From: Diphasiastrum complanatum
Lineage: Eukaryota; Streptophyta; Lycopodiopsida; Lycopodiales; Lycopodiaceae
NCBI GenBank assembly: GCA_029204225.1
Contig: CM055097.1
Span: forward strand, 14,792,282 to 14,856,281
DNA: 64,000 nucleotides
Reading direction: 5' to 3'
The notes under the pieces are model-generated. The model was not told where the DNA came from. It ran no database searches and was given only the letters and a program-made list of their open reading frames with translations. Made by a program: the position numbers and the translations under genes. Shown here one piece after another: positions 58,857 through 64,000 of the stretch; positions within the stretch are counted from its first letter, which is position 1, and the number at the start of each line of letters is the position of its first letter.

Positions 58857-60225
58857 AAGGTTTATCTCTACCTCTCCAGCCTACCTCTTGAGGTTGAGTA
58901 GTAGTATCATGAGGTGTATCCAAATGTCCATCACTAGGGAAGTCAATAAATGGTTCATCATCAAGAGGCACTGTACCATGTTTCCCACTAGATGTATCCA
59001 TCTTCTTAGCATCCTCATCTTCGTACATCTTAGATTCATCAAAGATAACATCACGACTAACATGTATTTTGTTTTCCACTAGATCAAAATATCTATAGCC
59101 CTTTATACAATCATCATATCCTAAGAATATGAACTTTATAGCTTTTACATCAAGCTTATGTCTTTCTTCCTTAGGAATGTATACAAAGGTCTTACATCCA
59201 AAGATTTGCAAGTGGTTCACCTTTGGCTTCTTCTTTGTGAATGCTTACTCAGGTGTTATCTTTGGTACAACAATGGTAGGACTTCTATTTTGAAGATAGA
59301 CTGCGGTACTGCATGCTTCTAGCCAAAAATCTTTTGTTAGCTTCATCTCAACAAGCATAGATCTGGCACTTTCCACAATCATACGATTCTTGCGCTCAAC
59401 TATACCATTGAGTTCAGGAGTATGAGCTTGCGTAGATTGTCTTTTGATCCCACATTGATCACAAAGATCATTGAAGTCAGTAGACTTGTACTCATCTCCA
59501 CTATCAGATCTTAGGACTTTGATCTTCCTACCTGTTTGATTTTTGACCAATGCTTTGAAGGTCTTGAAAGTGGCAAAAGCATCTGATTCCTTCTTTAAGA
59601 AGTAAATCCATGTCTTACGTGACATATCATCTATAAAAGTCATGACATAAAAGGCTCCACCCATAGACATAGTCCTCATAGGCTCGCATAGATCTGTGTG
59701 GATCAAGTCCAAGATGTTCTTCGCCCTTGCAACACTACCTTCCTTGAATTTATCTTGATGGTGCTTCCCATACACACATGATTCGCACATCGTCTTCAAG
59801 TGGTCTTCCATCATAGGCAATCCTTTTACCATTTCCAATTTTCTCATCAAGCTAAGGCTTCCTAGGTTCAAATGACCAAGCCTCTTATGCCACAGTTCAA
59901 TTTGTGATGGAATGGATGAGATAAGTCCATGTTGCCCCTTAATTGTAGCATTCAACCTGTACAATTTAGTGTTGGGCTCCCTTATATCATCCGCAATAAC
60001 TTTGAACTTTTGGTTCACATCCTTCACAAAGCAACGATCATGGGCAAATTCTACTTTCAACTTTTGATCAGTAATGACACCAACGAAAAGTAGATTTTTC
60101 TTCAAACTTGGTACATAAAGTACCTCCTTGATCGTCTTGCTTTTTCCATCAAGTAGTTGGATGGAAACGGTGCCTATCCTCTTGATCTTGCACACATCAC
60201 CAATTGCTTGTGAAAGACCTTCCAT
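58747..60225 (-). pseudogene. Copia element G: integrase
   Basis: ORF 60225-59245 holds the end of protease (KEVLYVPSLKKNLL), the HHCC zinc motif (ELWHKRLGHLNLGS ... CESCVYGKHH), and the catalytic core with Asp (HTDLCEP), Asp (LRSDSGDEY) and Glu (NGIVERKNR). A TAA at 59247-59245 interrupts just after KITPE, and the same frame continues (NHLQIFGCKTFVYIPKEERH, IKFIFLGYDDCIKGYRYFD, IHVSRDVIFDESK) to 58747. Only the stop breaks the protein in this interval, so decay is moderate. Confidence 0.88.
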
Positions 60226-60836
60226 TGTCCAACTCTTTTAAGCTACTGAACCAATCTTTATTACATGTCATGTGTCTTGTGGCTCCCGAGTCAATGTACC
60301 AAGCTTGATCATCTTGATTGGATGACAATGTTGATATGAAGATGCTAGAATCTTCAATTTTTCCTTCGTCGACAAGGTTACTTGCTTGCTTTGGTTTCCC
60401 CTTGTCTGACTCCGCCAAGAATTTTCGACACTCGCTTTTCCAATGGCCCTTTTTGCCGCAATGGAAGCATTTGTCTTTCTTCTTGGTCTTGCTGGATGAT
60501 CTCCATCCTCTTGAGTCTTGGAAAAATTGTTGCTTAGACTTCTTCTTACCCTTGCCTTTGCCTTGTTTTTGGCGTGTTGCAAGTGCGATCATCAATATTT
60601 TGACGTCTAGCTTTCACCATCTCTCGTCGTTGCTCCTCTTGCATCAAGATTCCTATGAGCTCGTCAAAGGTTGGTAATCTTTCTCTTGATGCTATCCCGC
60701 TTACAAACATCTGATAAGACTTTGCAATGCCGCACAATGCATTGTGCACCAGCTCAACATCACGTATGCGCTCACCAATAGAATGCAGTTCATCCCTCAT
60801 TGTCTTGATTTTGGTCATATAAGTCTAAATGTACTC
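60197..60836 (-). pseudogene. Copia element G: gag and protease start, 5' part cut off
   Basis: From 60836: gag core (KIKTMRDELHSIGERIRDVE, GIASRERLPTFDELIGILMQ), a frameshift near 60580, a Lys-rich linker, an intact knuckle CFHCGKKGHWKSEC and the protease site YIDSGATRHMT, then a frameshift near 60225. The N-terminal gag half stops at 60836, exactly where the LTR of the next element starts, so its remainder is expected beyond the right edge of the window. Motifs are close to copia element I (RGIASRERLPSF, DSGATRHM). Confidence 0.85.
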
Positions 60837-61518
60837 TGTTAAAAATTCACAATTCTAGCTTGACTAGTTTTGGTCATATGACTTGTAAATAGTTAGATGG
60901 TCATGATGTGGCTTGTCACACGTGCCAAATAGCATAGGATTCCATTCATAAGGATGTTCTCAAGTAGACCTATTTGTTAGAACCTTTGGAATGAGTCCAA
61001 ATTATGCTTAGATACAAGGGAGAAAAAATAGGAGCTATTTTTGGTAATTTTTGCATTGTTGAGGGATCTCCAAGATTCCAACCCTAACTTGGTAGGGATG
61101 AAAGATCCACCAAAATTAGCATTAGGGATAGGTTTAGGGCTACTCATACCTGCCCAAAACCGTGATGGATCATGTATATATAGGTGATGATATCTCACCA
61201 AAATCAATCAAGCAATTTCATGTTCTTTCTCTCATAATGGTGCAATTGCTCTCTATGTTCATAATTGTTTGAGTACTTGTGATTACTAATGATTATAGGA
61301 TTGAATTTAGGTCTGGTGTACAGTACTCAGACTGTGGGAGGCCGTACTTTCACACGTGTGAAGCCTTCTTCAAGGATTTGGGCCATTTAGTGAGGTTCAA
61401 GCATAGATTTTTGATGGATTTTGATGGTTCAACTTGTGCTAATCTTATGAAATCATAATCTATTGTTTCCCTCATCATTTCAAGTGTTTTAGGATCCTTA
61501 TTTGCTGTAATTTTTACA
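60837..61518 (+). repeat. 5' LTR of copia element H (682 bp)
   Basis: TG...CA limits: TGTTAAAAATTC at 60837 and TTTTTACA at 61518, followed directly by a perfect primer-binding site. TATATATAGG (61175-61184) is a likely TATA box. ACACGTGTGAA (about 61354) is shared with the LTR of element F at 30.0 kb, so the families are related. The left flank (TACTC, 60832-60836) should recur beyond the 3' LTR as target duplication. Confidence 0.9.
61175..61184 (+). promoter_or_regulatory. TATA box in LTR of element H
   Basis: TATATATAGG, about 340 bp into the LTR, followed within 30-40 bp by likely transcription start sequence. Assigned by position only. Confidence 0.5.
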
Positions 61519-61530
61519 TGGTATCAGAGC
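61519..61530 (+). promoter_or_regulatory. Primer-binding site of element H (initiator tRNA-Met)
   Basis: A perfect TGGTATCAGAGC immediately after the LTR end. Confidence 0.95.
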
Positions 61531-62329
61531 CTAAAGGTTGAAATGAGCTAAATCCTTGGTTTTCATTCAATTTGATCACAATTTTTGATCTAAATCTTGT
61601 GTAGATTGGATCTTAGCATCTAGTATTGATTCTAGAACTCAAAGTGAATTAAATACATTGGAGATTGGTGTTGTGTGACTTCATTTGCAGGTGTTTAGGT
61701 GTCTAAAACCAGAGGCAAAGTTGAATTCAATTCACATTACCAAGATAGCAAGTTTTGCTTGCTCCAAGCATTGATTTCTAAGCGAGTTTTGGAGGTGATT
61801 TCATAGAGGAGGCTTTCTAGCATTCGAGGAGAGGGAAGATCAGAGTTTTGGGGACTCTTCAAGGCTGTTCTAAGGTGTAGTAGACACCTCCTAAAGTGAT
61901 TTAGGTTCAGTCCAACCATTGCTTGACTTATGCACCAAATTAGATCAATTTTTCATCAATTTTGATCATTTTTTGCTTGTGATTGGATAGTAGATTGTGT
62001 TGCATCCTCATTAAGTTCCATTTAGATCTTTTACAAGTGATTTTGGAAGTATATTAGGTTGCTGAAATTCACTCTTTATCAGATCATTTGGAAGCTTTAA
62101 TGTTCTTTATAGAAAGAGGGGCAATTCTACTAGTATTGTCTACTTCAATCAAGCAAGTGCATTGTTTCTAGTATTCTATGATTTGATTTTGTTAGAGATC
62201 ATTCTCAGATATTTATAGGAAGTCTATTACTGATCTTTTCAGGTCCCTAAGAAGTGGGATAAGATAGACCTTCAATCAAATCAATAGAAGTAACCTTCAT
62301 TTGTGTCAAGTCCTTGATTAGGAGACTAG
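61531..62329 (+). other. Untranslated leader of copia element H
   Basis: About 800 bp between primer-binding site and gag ATG with no recognised ORF. A long leader is usual for copia elements. Confidence 0.7.
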
Positions 62330-64000
62330 ATGGCATCTATAAATGCATATCTTTTGGATACTAATGAAAGGCTCAACAAAACTAACTATTCCATATGGAA
62401 AGTTAGAATGGAATCTATCATGATCATGCAAGATCTGATGGAAATTGTAAATGGTAAGGAGGGTGAACCTATTCATCCTCAAGAAAAAGCCAAATACATC
62501 AAGAGGTGCAATGTTGCACTACATTGCATAAAAATGAATGTTGCAAATGAACTCTTAAGAGAGGTAGGAGATTGCACTTCAGCTCAAGATGCTTGGGAGA
62601 CTTTGCAAAAGGTCTATGAATCCAAGAACCAAACTAGAATGTTAGCTTTGAAGAATCAAATCTATAGAAGCTATCAAAAGAAAGGAGAGAGTGCACATAC
62701 TTTTGTCCTAAGAGTAAAGGAATTGAACAAAGAGCTAGCCTTTATAGGTGACCCTATCAAGGATGAAGAGCTTGTTCAACTCATATTGAATGGACTAAGC
62801 TTTGAATTTGACAATTTGGTTCAGGGATATGCAATTATGGGTAAGCTACCCATACTTGAAGAACTCCAAGGCACACTCATGGCCGAGGAATCAAGAAGGA
62901 GCCAAATGCAAGAGAGGATGGATAGGCTTTCCATCCAAGGTGGAGATGACCAAGCTCTCTTCACCAAAGGCAAAGGCAAGTCCAAAGGCAAAGGATCAAC
63001 ATTCAAGAAGTCTACAAAGCTTGAGGATCAAGAAGGACCCTCAAAGGCATCTCCATCAACCACCAAAGTCAAGAAGGACAAATCAAAGGTGAAGTGCTAC
63101 TATTGTAGCAAGATGGGGCATTATGCCTCGGAATTCTTTAAGAGGAAGCAAGATCAAAGCCAAGCCAACATGAGCAAAGAGGAGGAGGAGGAGAGTTCAC
63201 ATGAGGACTCTCTCATGATGTCCATATTTTCTTCAACAAGCTTCAAAGGAGAAGATCCTTGGTGGATTGACTCGGGTGCTAGTTCACACATGACTAGTAA
63301 AAGGGAGTTTTTCTCTTTTCTCTTATCTTATGATGGACCTATAAAGTCTATCTATACAGCAAATGATGAAGCTTGTAAGATTGAAGGAGTTGGTAGCATT
63401 CCTCTTTGCTTAGGATCTTCCAAAAAGATCAACATAGAAGGTGTTTTGTACATTCCTACAATAACAAAGAATCTACTAAGTGTTGGCCAAATGGTAGACA
63501 ATGGTTTCAATGTTGACTTTGCTTCAAATGAATGTTTCATCAAGAAGAAGGGTAAGATAGTGGCTAAGGGCACTAGACTTGGCAAACTTTATAAGCTGGA
63601 TGCATTTGTGGATACTAATGTTGTCATGTTGGCCGAGAAGAGCAAGATATCTACCTTTACTTTATGGCACAAAAGACTTGGACATGTCAACTCGGGTTCC
63701 ATGGAGGCTATGATCAAGGAGGAGTATGCTTTAGGCCTACCAAGGTCTATTGGGAAGGAAGAAAAGGTTTGTGAAGCTTGTGCCTTATCCAAGACACATA
63801 AGAAGGTGTTTCCTAACTCCATCACAAAGTCATCTCATCCTCTTGAACTCATACACTCGGATGTGCACATTGCTAGCACCAAATCTAATGGAGGTTCATC
63901 CATGTTTTTAACCTTCATTGATGACTACTCAAGATATTGTTGGGTGTTCTTACTTTCCTTCAAGTCTCAAGTATTTGATACTTTTGTAAAGTTCAAGTCG
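62330..64000 (+). CDS. Copia element H: gag-protease-integrase polyprotein, runs off the window
   Basis: From ATG 62330 the frame is open for 557 codons to the last base, with no stop or frameshift. Parts: gag N-terminus (LNKTNYSIWKVRMESIMIMQ, about 18-37), UBN2-type gag core, Lys/Ser linker, zinc knuckle CYYCSKMGHYASEF at about 257-270 whose last Cys is Phe, Glu-rich stretch, retropepsin site WIDSGASSHMTS (about 309-320), GAG-pre-integrase HHCC motif (LWHKRLGHVNSGS ... CEACALSKTHK), and the integrase core start (LIHSDVHIAS, MFLTFIDDYSRYCWVFLLSF). RT and RNase H should follow outside. The uninterrupted frame, perfect primer site and position inside another element mark it as the youngest insertion seen here. 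The knuckle change is the one visible fault. Confidence 0.93.
   Translation, partial: MASINAYLLDTNERLNKTNYSIWKVRMESIMIMQDLMEIVNGKEGEPIHPQEKAKYIKRCNVALHCIKMNVANELLREVGDCTSAQDAWETLQKVYESKNQTRMLALKNQIYRSYQKKGESAHTFVLRVKELNKELAFIGDPIKDEELVQLILNGLSFEFDNLVQGYAIMGKLPILEELQGTLMAEESRRSQMQERMDRLSIQGGDDQALFTKGKGKSKGKGSTFKKSTKLEDQEGPSKASPSTTKVKKDKSKVKCYYCSKMGHYASEFFKRKQDQSQANMSKEEEEESSHEDSLMMSIFSSTSFKGEDPWWIDSGASSHMTSKREFFSFLLSYDGPIKSIYTANDEACKIEGVGSIPLCLGSSKKINIEGVLYIPTITKNLLSVGQMVDNGFNVDFASNECFIKKKGKIVAKGTRLGKLYKLDAFVDTNVVMLAEKSKISTFTLWHKRLGHVNSGSMEAMIKEEYALGLPRSIGKEEKVCEACALSKTHKKVFPNSITKSSHPLELIHSDVHIASTKSNGGSSMFLTFIDDYSRYCWVFLLSFKSQVFDTFVKFKS

Overview
This is nuclear DNA from a vascular plant, most likely a flowering plant with a repeat-rich genome. 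The evidence is host genes with GT-AG introns (a cinnamyl-alcohol-dehydrogenase gene and a CASP-like membrane-protein gene), many Ty1/copia and Ty3/gypsy retrotransposons primed by initiator tRNA-Met, and long GA/CT microsatellites. The species cannot be fixed from the sequence. No bacterial operons, CRISPR arrays, rRNA or tRNA genes were seen.

Layout. 1-2.4 kb: 3' part of a small gypsy element (gag-protease then LTR). 3.3-6.1 kb: an apparently intact six-exon CAD1-like gene on the minus strand with a TATA box. 7-18.3 kb: gypsy and copia fragments, including a minus-strand mosaic whose parts run from a 1.7 kb LTR with a perfect primer-binding site, through gag-protease, to a copia integrase scrap and then the polymerase of a second gypsy family. 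18.6-19.7 kb: a 1.1 kb fold-back element. 19.7-22.4 kb: decayed tandem repeats carrying a TTCGAG-centred palindrome. 22.4-30 kb: copia pieces, among them a deletion derivative with both outer ends and a GAGAC target duplication. 30-35.4 kb: a 5'-truncated gypsy element with gag, protease, RT, RNase H and part of integrase. 35.8-37.3 kb: a broken gene with a DGQHR (ParB-like) motif. 37.7-39.5 kb: a repeat block also present, inverted, around 28.3-30.5 kb. 40-44.4 kb: gene scraps (an unknown intron-bearing gene, a Helitron helicase, a ZIP metal-transporter pseudogene). 44.3-47.3 kb: a decayed copia element that cuts the ZIP gene. 52.4-53.4 kb: an apparently intact three-exon CASP-like gene. 53.5-57.6 kb: microsatellites and a strange TTTCGCGAAA-type array lodged in a copia element. 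57.6-60.8 kb: that copia element (minus). It is interrupted by a younger copia element whose LTR, primer-binding site and uninterrupted gag-protease-integrase frame run from 60,837 off the right edge.

The two host genes look functional: all exon phases join without stops and family-defining residues are present. Almost everything else is mobile-element debris at different stages of decay, with nested insertions that give relative ages. The youngest visible insertion is the element at the right edge. The two copies of the 1.7 kb LTR family (left edge and 16.6-18.3 kb) are also nearly identical. All similarity calls are from reading by eye; no database search was possible.
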